Assembly (NCBI GenBank): GCA_017484065.1
Contig: JAFUTX010000021.1
Span: 1-64,000, forward strand
Origin: Bacilli bacterium
Lineage (GTDB): Bacteria > Bacillota_I > Bacilli_A > RF39 > UBA660
DNA: 64,000 nucleotides
Direction of reading: 5' to 3'
Shown here: in pieces, positions 8,077 through 15,873 of the stretch
Position numbering within the stretch: position 1 is the stretch's first letter
Layout of the letters: the number at the start of each line of letters is the position of its first letter
Notes under the pieces: generated by a model
What the model was told of the DNA's origin: nothing
Databases searched by the model: none
The model's input: only the letters and a program-made list of their open reading frames with translations
Position numbers and translations under genes: made by a program

Positions 8077-8806
8077 TTATGTTACTTATGCTATGTTTTT
8101 GCTTGCGCTATTATCCGGTTATTTTAAGAATATAAGTGTTATTTTTAGTATAATTATTATACATGAGTTCGGTCATGTATTTTTTATAAAGCTATTTAAT
8201 TATAATATTGAAAAAATAGAGATATTTCCATTCGGAGGTATAACAAGAGTAAATAAGCCAATTAACTCTTCAATAAATAAAGAATTGATTATAGCTAATG
8301 GAGGAATACTATTTCAACTATTATTGGGTATAGTTATTAATGTTTTCCTCTATAATGATACTTATTTATATAAAATATTTAATGAATATAATAAGTATAT
8401 AATCTTATTTAATTTAATTCCAATAATACCATTAGATGGGTATAAAATATTTAATTTATTATTAGAAAAAGTACTATCATATAAAAAAGCTTATAGAGTA
8501 AGTCAATTAATATCGATAATATGTTTAATTATATTTGTAATATTTAATATAAAATATAAAATAAATAACTATGTAATGATATCTTTATTAATATATAAAG
8601 TAATTGATAGTTTTAAGTTATTTCCGTACTACTATAATATGTTCTTATTAGAAAGGCATTTATATCAGTTTCCATACAAAGAAATTATTTATAATAATAG
8701 AAAAGATTTAAGTTTATTAAAAAAAGAAAAATATCATTTTTTTAAAAGAAATGGGCTAATTTACAGCGAAAAGACATTACTTAACAATAAATTTTGCAAT
8801 AAATGA
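8045..8806 (+). CDS. spoIVFB: Intramembrane metalloprotease, SpoIVFB-like (M50)
   Basis: A 253-residue polytopic membrane protease of the site-2 family. The zinc ligands and catalytic Glu are visible as H40-E-F-G-H44 in a membrane helix, with the third ligand D131 in IIPLDGY. In Bacillus, SpoIVFB cuts the pro-sequence from pro-sigma-K inside the mother-cell membrane. The gene overlaps the SpoIVFA-like gene by 32 bases, the usual pairing. The basic C-terminal tail (LERHLYQFPYKEI and onward) resembles the region that contacts the substrate; no CBS domain is evident. Whether a sigma-K with a pro-sequence exists cannot be seen here. Confidence 0.85.
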   Translation: MMNTLNKLKVNYVTYAMFLLALLSGYFKNISVIFSIIIIHEFGHVFFIKLFNYNIEKIEIFPFGGITRVNKPINSSINKELIIANGGILFQLLLGIVINVFLYNDTYLYKIFNEYNKYIILFNLIPIIPLDGYKIFNLLLEKVLSYKKAYRVSQLISIICLIIFVIFNIKYKINNYVMISLLIYKVIDSFKLFPYYYNMFLLERHLYQFPYKEIIYNNRKDLSLLKKEKYHFFKRNGLIYSEKTLLNNKFCNK

Positions 8807-8826
8807 ATAATTTTGTAAAAAAATGC

Positions 8827-8855
8827 TTGCAATTAGTTCTAAAATAAGATAGAAT
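8827..8855 (+). promoter_or_regulatory. Promoter of the tRNA pair
   Basis: TTGCAA (8827-8832), 17 bases, TAGAAT (8850-8855), 22 bases before the first tRNA. Confidence 0.6.
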
Positions 8856-8876
8856 TAAAGAGGTTTTAAAAGAAAT

Positions 8877-8953
<77 letters not shown>

Positions 8954-8963
8954 TTTTGTTTTT

Positions 8964-9040
8964 GGCCCGTTGGTGAAGTGGTTGAACACACATGCCTTTC
9001 ACGCATGCATTCACGAGTTCAAATCTCGTACGGGTCACCA
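8964..9040 (+). tRNA. tRNA-Glu (TTC)
   Basis: A 77-base cloverleaf with acceptor GGCCCGT/ACGGGTC, anticodon loop CTTTCAC (TTC at 8998-9000), T-arm GTTCAAATC and encoded CCA. It lies 10 bases after the tRNA-Ile and is probably cotranscribed with it. Confidence 0.95.
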
Positions 9041-9051
9041 AATTGATAATT

Positions 9052-9077
9052 AAGTCTACTGTAGTAGGCTTTTTTTA
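9052..9077 (+). terminator. Terminator after the tRNAs
   Basis: An imperfect stem with one G-T pair (9052-9060 with 9063-9071, inner pairs open as the loop), followed by seven T. Confidence 0.7.
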
Positions 9078-9172
9078 TGTCTAGTTTTATATTTTTTGTA
9101 AATATTTTAACTTTAAATTGAATTTTTTATTCTCTTATAGTATTATAAATATATAATAAGGAGAGTAAAGAT

Positions 9173-10198
9173 ATGGGAGATATTCAAGAATTAAATAATT
9201 ATAAATATAAATTAAGCAATTTCCTTGATGAATTATTGTATCATGAATCAAACTTCAGAGGTAGTCAAGGATTTAACAAAATCAAAGATAAAATAAATGA
9301 ATTAGTTATTGAAGCAGATAAATTATATGAATCAAATGGTGATGATTCACGTTTTAACTTCTTAATAAGTAAACATGTATATTTATTAAAATTAATGCAA
9401 GGATATATAGATAATATGAGCTTGACTGATGATGAATCGTATAATAACGGAATCAAGTTTTTAAAGGCCTTACAACGTATATATTTACTATATAGTAACC
9501 AAAATGATTTAATTGAAACTTCAACTAAATTATCTGAAAACAGTGAAGAAAAAAATAATAGTAGTTTAAATTTCTTAGAAGAAGGATACCAAGTTGAAGT
9601 TAATAATAATTTTATAGATAAATTTAATGCAGACAATGAAAAAATTAGATATGAATTAGTTAATATAACAAATTTGGCTAATCTATTAAAGATAGCTGAG
9701 CTAAATATAGAAGCTGATTATTATACAAAGATGTATAATGTTATTAAAATAGAACCGACTATTGAAAAAGGTGTAAAAAGTGATGTGGTAGAAGAAGTCC
9801 CAATAAAAATTGGTGATACTTTTATGACTACTCCTGGATGTATGGTATATACAGATATTAATAATGCTCGTAATAAAACTAATCCAAATGTAAATTATAA
9901 TAATGATCCTAAAATTGTATTTGGTGTTGGTAGTAATAGTGGTGGTTATTATCAAAGTGACTATGACTTACAACTTAAAGATGCCAGTGATGAAGCTACT
10001 GTAATATTAGCTAGTGATTATACTGGAAATCCAATTGGATATTACCATATAGATGATACTTCTTATAAGAATCCAGAATTATTAAATAGTTTAAACGATG
10101 ATTTATATAATAAAGAAACCGATGCTATGTCAATAGACTTTGATAACCTATTTAAGGAGCCAAATGATATATCTGATGAATCAGTTTTAACAAGATAA
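9173..10198 (+). CDS. Unknown soluble 341-residue protein
   Basis: I do not recognise this protein. Residues 1-~190 are predicted largely helical and acidic; residues ~200-341 look like a small beta-rich domain (IKIGDTFMTTPGCMVYTDI..., then VFGVGSNSGGYYQSDYDL). There is no signal peptide or membrane segment. The start ATG has AAGGAG at a normal distance and the gene stands alone between the tRNA terminator and the next promoter. A lineage-specific cytoplasmic protein is the safest description. Confidence 0.6.
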   Translation: MGDIQELNNYKYKLSNFLDELLYHESNFRGSQGFNKIKDKINELVIEADKLYESNGDDSRFNFLISKHVYLLKLMQGYIDNMSLTDDESYNNGIKFLKALQRIYLLYSNQNDLIETSTKLSENSEEKNNSSLNFLEEGYQVEVNNNFIDKFNADNEKIRYELVNITNLANLLKIAELNIEADYYTKMYNVIKIEPTIEKGVKSDVVEEVPIKIGDTFMTTPGCMVYTDINNARNKTNPNVNYNNDPKIVFGVGSNSGGYYQSDYDLQLKDASDEATVILASDYTGNPIGYYHIDDTSYKNPELLNSLNDDLYNKETDAMSIDFDNLFKEPNDISDESVLTR

Positions 10199-10259
10199 AG
10201 TAAATTTTATATTCTCTTTATCTTTTTTCATGGTATAATTGTATCATGGAGAGTGGGTT

Positions 10260-11453
10260 ATGAATTTATTAAAGAAAATTTGGAATGATTTTAGAATGGT
10301 TGCAATATTAGGAATAATATTTATTGGTTTAATAGTATTACTATTATTATTTGCTTTAATTAAAGGACCGGCTGATAAGAGTTATCAAAATATAGAAAAT
10401 ATTATGAAACAAGCAGCGAGTAAATATTATGAAGATAACAAGGGCTTATTACCAGTTAATATTGGTGATGTTTCCAACGTTAATAGTGATGCGTTAGTAG
10501 CAGCTAAATATATGGAGCCATTAACTAAATATCGTAAAAGTGAAACATGTAATGGTCATGTTGAGGTTGAAAAAACTAGTGATACAGAATATTTTTATCA
10601 AGCATATTTAGATTGTGGAGAAAACTATAAAACAGAGAAATTTAGCAATGTAATTAATGAAATACCAATAGTAACAACTGGTGATGGTTTATACCAAATA
10701 GGTAATGAGAAAGTGTTTAGAGGGCAATTACCAAACAATTATGTTCAAATAAATTATAATTTAGAAACAAATGCTAATGGTGATGCAAAAGTTGATAGTG
10801 GTAGTAAAAAGCAAAGCCAAAATAATAGTAGTTTATGGCGCATATTAAAGATAGACAGTAATGATTTAGTATATCTTATATTAGATACACCTAGTACAGA
10901 TGATTATACATTATGGGATGATAGTTATAACGTTGAAAGAGAAAATAATTATGGTATAAATGAATATGGTGGAACAAATAAAAATAGTAAAATATACACA
11001 TATGTTAATGATGCATTCGATACTTCATCTAGCTTACATACGAGTTTAAAAGAATATCTAGCTTCGTTTGATTTATGTACAGGTAAGAGGGCTAAAGATA
11101 ATACTACTAAAAATGGTATAAGTGAATGTAATATTAAATTAAAAAATCAAATTATAGGTTTATTACCATTATATGAATATATGAGAGCTAGTTTAGATGA
11201 AAGTTGCATTAGTTCCTTAGATGCACAATGTCAAAACTACAATTATTTAGCATCGAGTAAAGAATCATGGTGGACAATTACTGCATCAAGTTCAAATACT
11301 TATTACGTATATAAGATTAATTATAATGGTAAAATATCTGAAGAAGCGGCAGCCGGTAGAGCAAGTGTTAGATATGTAGTAGCATTAAATAAACATGTAT
11401 TATATAGTAAAGGTGATGGATCAAAAGATAATCCATATATTCTATCAGTTTAA
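10260..11453 (+). CDS. Membrane-anchored surface protein, pilin-like N-terminus and DUF6273-like C-terminus
   Basis: A 397-residue protein with a single N-terminal membrane helix (~14-37) followed by an amphipathic helix (SYQNIENIMKQAASKYYEDN) in the manner of pseudopilins, although no Gly-Phe prepilin cleavage site is visible. Two Cys (in ETCNGHVEVE and AYLDCGENYK) may form a disulphide. The C-terminal half (SSLWRILKIDSNDLVYLIL ... ESWWTITASSSN ... VRYVVALNKHVLYSKGDGSKDNPYIL) resembles the DUF6273 type of surface module. ATG 10260 follows GGAGAG; TATAAT lies at 10234-10239. It might be a substrate of the prepilin peptidase at 31.9 kb, but that is inference. Confidence 0.6.
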   Translation: MNLLKKIWNDFRMVAILGIIFIGLIVLLLLFALIKGPADKSYQNIENIMKQAASKYYEDNKGLLPVNIGDVSNVNSDALVAAKYMEPLTKYRKSETCNGHVEVEKTSDTEYFYQAYLDCGENYKTEKFSNVINEIPIVTTGDGLYQIGNEKVFRGQLPNNYVQINYNLETNANGDAKVDSGSKKQSQNNSSLWRILKIDSNDLVYLILDTPSTDDYTLWDDSYNVERENNYGINEYGGTNKNSKIYTYVNDAFDTSSSLHTSLKEYLASFDLCTGKRAKDNTTKNGISECNIKLKNQIIGLLPLYEYMRASLDESCISSLDAQCQNYNYLASSKESWWTITASSSNTYYVYKINYNGKISEEAAAGRASVRYVVALNKHVLYSKGDGSKDNPYILSV

Positions 11454-11479
11454 AAGCCAATCATTATGATTGGCTTTTT
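11452..11479. terminator. Bidirectional terminator between convergent genes
   Basis: A perfect 12-bp stem (11452-11463 with 11467-11478), 3-base loop, with T-runs on both strands. It overlaps the stop codons of both the surface-protein gene and gpsA. Confidence 0.8.
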
Positions 11480-12426
11480 ATTATATTAATAAGCGTTTCT
11501 ATAGGAGTGTTATTATTAATAATATTGTCTAAGATATTTATAATAGTATTATTCATATTCTTTTCCTTTAATAACTCATTCAACTCTTTAATACTGTCAT
11601 ATCCTTCTACAGTATTGTTATTTAAATAATTAATTGATTCATCTTTATTTTTTACAAGTAATCTTCCATAATTATAATTTCTAGAATAGGTGCTAGTACA
11701 TGTTAAAATAAAATCCCCAATACCAGCATAATCTAATATTGTATCTATATTACAGTTAAATTCATTTAATATGTCTTTTAATTCATTAAAAGTATAGGTA
11801 AGTAATAGTGCTCTGGTTGATTGTGAATTATATAGTTCATCACAAATTCCACTAGCTATAGCAATAATATTTTTATATGTACCGCATATTTGTACTCCTA
11901 TAATATCGGTACTATTTTGAAATGATAGATTATTCAAATTAAATAACCCTTTTATTTCATTATTAATACTTATTAAGTTGGATGCCATAGTAAGAGCGCA
12001 TGGTGTATTAGCAATTAAATCAGTAGCAAATGTTGGCCCACTAAATATAGTTAAATATTTGGGATTTAAGATATTTTCTACTATTTGGGAGATAAATCTT
12101 TTATTTTTCATTCCTTTAGTAAGAATTATAACTGGTATATCTTTATTGTAATATGGTAAAGCATTATTACATACATTTTCTACATATTTATTACCTGTAC
12201 CAATAATAATATAATTAGTATCTTTTAATGCCTTTTGATAATCATTGGTTACACTAATATTATTTGGAATAACTACATCTTTAATAATACTTTCTAATTT
12301 TTTTGTATTATTAAGTTCATCCGGTTTATTCTTATCTTCACTCCACATAACTACCTCTATGTTGCTTTTAATTTTCATAGCAATAGCTAAAGAGTATATG
12401 CCTGTTCCTAAAAATGTTATTTTCAT
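11464..12426 (-). CDS. gpsA: NAD(P)-dependent glycerol-3-phosphate dehydrogenase
   Basis: A 320-residue cytoplasmic enzyme that reduces dihydroxyacetone phosphate to sn-glycerol 3-phosphate for phospholipid synthesis. It shows the N-terminal Rossmann motif FLGTGIYSLAIA, the catalytic-Lys region ILTKGM, the FSGPTFATDLI stretch and C-terminal motifs AGIGDFILTCTSTYSRNYNYGRLL. Length fits the family (~330). Its start overlaps the rarA stop by one base (TAATG), so the two are probably translated in tandem, though they are functionally unrelated. Confidence 0.92.
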   Translation of the reverse strand: MKITFLGTGIYSLAIAMKIKSNIEVVMWSEDKNKPDELNNTKKLESIIKDVVIPNNISVTNDYQKALKDTNYIIIGTGNKYVENVCNNALPYYNKDIPVIILTKGMKNKRFISQIVENILNPKYLTIFSGPTFATDLIANTPCALTMASNLISINNEIKGLFNLNNLSFQNSTDIIGVQICGTYKNIIAIASGICDELYNSQSTRALLLTYTFNELKDILNEFNCNIDTILDYAGIGDFILTCTSTYSRNYNYGRLLVKNKDESINYLNNNTVEGYDSIKELNELLKEKNMNNTIINILDNIINNNTPIETLINIIKSQS

Positions 12427-13622
12427 TATTGACCTCTCATTTCATCATGTATTTTATTTAAATTATCTTCATATTTATTACTTTTTCTTTTATAGTAAAT
12501 TCTATTTTTTATATTATCTGGTAAGTATTGTTGTTTAACCCAACTATTTTTATAATTATGAGGGTATTTATAATCTTTATTACCATTTTTAATATGTTTA
12601 GGTACATTGCCAGTATTACCCATATTAATATCATTTAAAGCTGCATTGATTGCATCATGGGCACTATTACTTTTAGGAGATAGAGCCATTTCAATCACTA
12701 CTTCTGCAAGTGGAATACGAGCCTCAGGTAATCCTACTAATTCACTAGCATGAATAGCTGCCATAAGTTTGGGGCCTAATGAAGGATTAGCAAGACCAAT
12801 ATCTTCATAGACAATCACTGATAATCTGCGATATATGCTATCTAAATCTCCAACTGCAATTAAACGAGCTAAATAATAAATAGCGGCATTTTCATCACTT
12901 CCACGAATAGACTTTTGAAGAGCGCTTAAAAGATCATAATGACCATCTTCATCTTTGTCATGAAATAGAATTGGTTTGCTATTAATATTATGAATATCTT
13001 CTATCGTAATAGTTTTATTATTACTTGTATAATATGCAGTTTCTAGTAGGTTAATAGCAGAGCGAAAATCACCACTAGATAACATAGCAATGTTTTTTAA
13101 TACTTCATCAGTTATATTAATATCTTCTAAATAAAGGCAAGCTCGTTTTAACCCATTTACGATATCTTCCAATTTTAAATCATATAATTCAAATATTTGA
13201 ACTCTACTACGAATAGCAGGATTTATCTTATGATAGGGATTAGAAGTAGTTAAACCAATTAAAATAATAGTGCCATTTTCGATATAAGGTAATAATAAAT
13301 CTTGTTTATCTTTGTTCATTCGATGAATTTCATCTATTATTAATACTAATTCTCCATACATTTTAGCTTCTTCAATAGCTATATCAAAGTCTTGTTTATT
13401 ATTAATTGTAGCATTTAAAAATTTATATTTTATATTAAGTTCATTAACTATAGCATTAGCTATACTAGTTTTACCAATACCTGGACGACCATACAAAATA
13501 AAGGAAAATATCTTTTTATTCTTAACCATATTATAAATGATTTTGTTCTTACCAACTAAATGTTGTTGGCCGATTATATCTTCTAAAGTTTTAGGACGTA
13601 GTTTATTTGCAAGTAATTCCAT
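12426..13622 (-). CDS. rarA: AAA+ recombination/replication factor RarA (MgsA)
   Basis: A 398-residue AAA+ ATPase that acts at stalled replication forks. Visible motifs are the N-terminal RPKTLEDIIGQQHLVG, Walker A YGRPGIGKTS, Walker B VLIIDEIHR, sensor 1 LIGLTTSNP and the arginine-finger segment IRSRVQIFEL. The C-terminal tetramerisation region follows, with the family motif DALINAALND-like SAHDAINAALND. AGGAGG precedes the ATG. It forms a two-gene operon with gpsA. Confidence 0.92.
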   Translation of the reverse strand: MELLANKLRPKTLEDIIGQQHLVGKNKIIYNMVKNKKIFSFILYGRPGIGKTSIANAIVNELNIKYKFLNATINNKQDFDIAIEEAKMYGELVLIIDEIHRMNKDKQDLLLPYIENGTIILIGLTTSNPYHKINPAIRSRVQIFELYDLKLEDIVNGLKRACLYLEDINITDEVLKNIAMLSSGDFRSAINLLETAYYTSNNKTITIEDIHNINSKPILFHDKDEDGHYDLLSALQKSIRGSDENAAIYYLARLIAVGDLDSIYRRLSVIVYEDIGLANPSLGPKLMAAIHASELVGLPEARIPLAEVVIEMALSPKSNSAHDAINAALNDINMGNTGNVPKHIKNGNKDYKYPHNYKNSWVKQQYLPDNIKNRIYYKRKSNKYEDNLNKIHDEMRGQ

Positions 13623-13746
13623 AGTAACCTCCTAAATAATTATAACAAATTAGGTATTTAAAGTCTATTGGTCAAGAAAATGTTTTGTCAAGTCTTGATT
13701 TTTTAAATCTATATGCTATATTTATTATTATAAAGAGATGAAGTAA

Positions 13747-14619
13747 ATGATAGATAGCAATCAAGAAAAATATTTAGATTATTTAAAATATGAGCGAAAA
13801 CTAAGCGATAATACAATTAAATCTTATCGTTACAACTTAGAAAAGTTTTATCTATTTTTAAATAAAAAAGATACTATTAAAGCTAGTATAAATGATATTA
13901 AAAATTTCTTATATCAACATGATATTACTAGTAGGACTAAAGCTCATTATTTGACGGTTTTAAACTCCTATTATAATTTTTTAATTGATGAGGAATTATT
14001 AAAAGTTAATCCTTGTGAAAATATAAGCCAACCTAAACTTGCTAAAGAATTACCAAAGTATTTAACTATAGAAGAAGTAGATAGGCTACTTAATATAAAT
14101 ATTGAAACTGATGTTGATTTTCGTAATAAAACTATGTTAGAGCTGCTTTATGCTACCGGTATGAGGGTTAGTGAATTAGTTAGTTTAAAACTAAGTGATA
14201 TTGATTATCATGAGGCATTAGTTCGAGTAGTAGGAAAGGGGAGTAAAGAAAGAATTATTCCTCTAAATGATATAAGCATTAATTATTTAAAAGAGTATGT
14301 TGATATACATCGTAATAGTTTATTAAAAAATAAAACTAGTGAATATTTATTTATTAGTCATATTGGTACAAATATATCAAGGCAAGCATTCTTTAAAATG
14401 ATAAAAAAAGAATGCCTTAAATGTGGTATTAAGAAAGATATATCTCCTCATACCCTAAGACATTCATTTGCTACGCACCTTCTTAATAATGGTGCAGATT
14501 TACGTATCATTCAAGAGTTTTTAGGTCATAGTGATATATCTACCACTCAAATCTACGCTAAAATGTTAAATGATACAATTAAGCGGGATTACTTAAATCA
14601 TCCCCGGAGTAAGAAATAA
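13747..14619 (+). CDS. Tyrosine recombinase, XerC/XerD type
   Basis: A 290-residue integrase-family recombinase with an N-terminal SAM-like core-binding domain (1-~85) and a catalytic domain holding the full active site: R140, K164, H235, R238, H261 and the nucleophile Y270. Length and the HTLRHSFATHLL motif fit chromosomal XerD/XerC, which resolve chromosome dimers at dif. No integrase-type arm-binding domain, attachment site or phage genes are near, so a housekeeping role is favoured. XerC and XerD cannot be separated from one sequence. Confidence 0.9.
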   Translation: MIDSNQEKYLDYLKYERKLSDNTIKSYRYNLEKFYLFLNKKDTIKASINDIKNFLYQHDITSRTKAHYLTVLNSYYNFLIDEELLKVNPCENISQPKLAKELPKYLTIEEVDRLLNINIETDVDFRNKTMLELLYATGMRVSELVSLKLSDIDYHEALVRVVGKGSKERIIPLNDISINYLKEYVDIHRNSLLKNKTSEYLFISHIGTNISRQAFFKMIKKECLKCGIKKDISPHTLRHSFATHLLNNGADLRIIQEFLGHSDISTTQIYAKMLNDTIKRDYLNHPRSKK

Positions 14620-14626
14620 CGTAAAA

Positions 14627-14761
14627 TTATCTAGCTTGGTTGTTATTACGTTCTGAATTTCTTTCTTGTTCTTTGTTAGAACTTTGTTTTTTACTAGAAT
14701 TTTTGCTATTACAATTTTTTGAATTATTGTTTCTAGCATTATTTTTGTTATTATTTTTCAT
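14627..14761 (-). CDS. Small Asn/Lys/Ser-rich protein
   Basis: A 44-residue open frame with a perfect AGGAGGT 9 bases before its ATG. The product is almost wholly Asn, Lys, Ser, Gln, Arg and Glu with a single Cys and no hydrophobic segment. The composition is reminiscent of small spore-core or coat proteins (gamma-type SASP are similarly Gln/Asn-rich), but no family motif is visible. It runs opposite to its neighbours. Given the sporulation genes elsewhere in the window, a spore-associated role is possible and unproven. Confidence 0.55.
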   Translation of the reverse strand: MKNNNKNNARNNNSKNCNSKNSSKKQSSNKEQERNSERNNNQAR

Positions 14762-14898
14762 AATATCTTTACCTCCTAATAGTATTATGGTTAAAAATAG
14801 TATAAAGATACATTAAATTTTTGGTAATTCATGGTTATATTGTAATTACACAATTTTGATATTAATATCATATTAAAATAATGAAGGAGTAAAAATAA

Positions 14899-15399
14899 AT
14901 GAGAGAAAAAGTTATAAATAATATATGTAATATATTTAATACAGATGTAGAAGAGTATGATAATATAGTTACTATATCTCAAATGATAAAAGATAGTTAT
15001 AAAAGTATATATAATTCTAAATATTTATTTAATGATAGTACTTATTTTATGAATTTGAAATTTAAATTGTTTATCGAAGATATAGATAAGTCGGATATGA
15101 TTAGTAAAAAAGTAATTAGAAGAAATAATGATATACTATTAAATAAAAAACATCGAAATAGCAATCCTGATTTATATGATTATTGTATAGATTTAAGTAA
15201 AGAATTTTCTAAATTAGTCGATATGGAATTATTTTATATGATGGAATATTGTAGTAAGAGTAACATTAATTTAACAGAACATGAATTATCATGTTTAGAT
15301 TTTATGAAAAGTTTGGGCAATTTTTATTTAGAAGAAACAAATGAGTTATTTAATATAATAAATAATAATGATAATTATAGTTTGAAAAGGAATAAATAG
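14899..15399 (+). CDS. Unknown helical protein, first gene of the ClpX-like cluster
   Basis: A 166-residue, mostly helical, Asn/Asp-rich soluble protein that I do not recognise. AAGGAG lies ~10 bases before ATG. The next gene starts 4 bases after its stop, and the ClpX-like gene follows, so it may be a partner or adaptor of that unfoldase. No motif supports a specific function. Confidence 0.55.
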   Translation: MREKVINNICNIFNTDVEEYDNIVTISQMIKDSYKSIYNSKYLFNDSTYFMNLKFKLFIEDIDKSDMISKKVIRRNNDILLNKKHRNSNPDLYDYCIDLSKEFSKLVDMELFYMMEYCSKSNINLTEHELSCLDFMKSLGNFYLEETNELFNIINNNDNYSLKRNK

Positions 15400-15402
15400 T
15401 GT

Positions 15403-15822
15403 ATGAATGAGGTTTATAAGTGTTGTTGTAGTATGTGTCATAAAATTAGTTATGTGAATGAGGATAATCTTTATCCAGGGATTGACTATAATAAAAAAGG
15501 TGAAGGATTTCTTGTTTTCCAAATACAATGTCCAGAGTGTTTAGCATTAAGTAATGTAAATTTAGATGATATACCTAATGATATTAAACTAAGCAAAATG
15601 CAAGAATATGCTGGATTTATTAATAAAATGAAACAAGTTCTTATAATAGATAGAATGATTAAGGAATTAGATGAATATAAACATACTTTAATAGATGAGA
15701 TAGATATAATAAAAAATGATCGAGATATAAATCATTTGTATAGCAATTGGCAAGATAATGAGTTTGTTTTAGAACATCCAGATAATCCTAGTGGAAATAA
15801 AAAGAAAAAATATCACTTGTAA
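15403..15822 (+). CDS. Zinc-ribbon protein next to ClpX-like unfoldase
   Basis: A 139-residue protein with a Cys-rich N-terminal module: CCCSMC (residues ~6-11) and, about 35 residues later, CPEC, the spacing of a zinc ribbon. The rest is a helical, charged domain (~65-110) and a Lys-rich tail. Four bases separate it from the upstream gene. Authentic ClpX carries a Cys4 zinc module at its own N-terminus; the ClpX-like protein encoded next lacks it, so this could supply the module in trans. That is inference from position only. Confidence 0.6.
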   Translation: MNEVYKCCCSMCHKISYVNEDNLYPGIDYNKKGEGFLVFQIQCPECLALSNVNLDDIPNDIKLSKMQEYAGFINKMKQVLIIDRMIKELDEYKHTLIDEIDIIKNDRDINHLYSNWQDNEFVLEHPDNPSGNKKKKYHL

Positions 15823-15873
15823 ATAAAAACACTTTAATATATACTATAAATCATATTTAAGGAGTGTTTAGTT

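Noticed and set aside
13747-14619. Integrase of a mobile element
   Set aside because: The size and catalytic motifs fit chromosomal XerC/D, and there are no phage genes, attachment repeats or adjoining tRNA.
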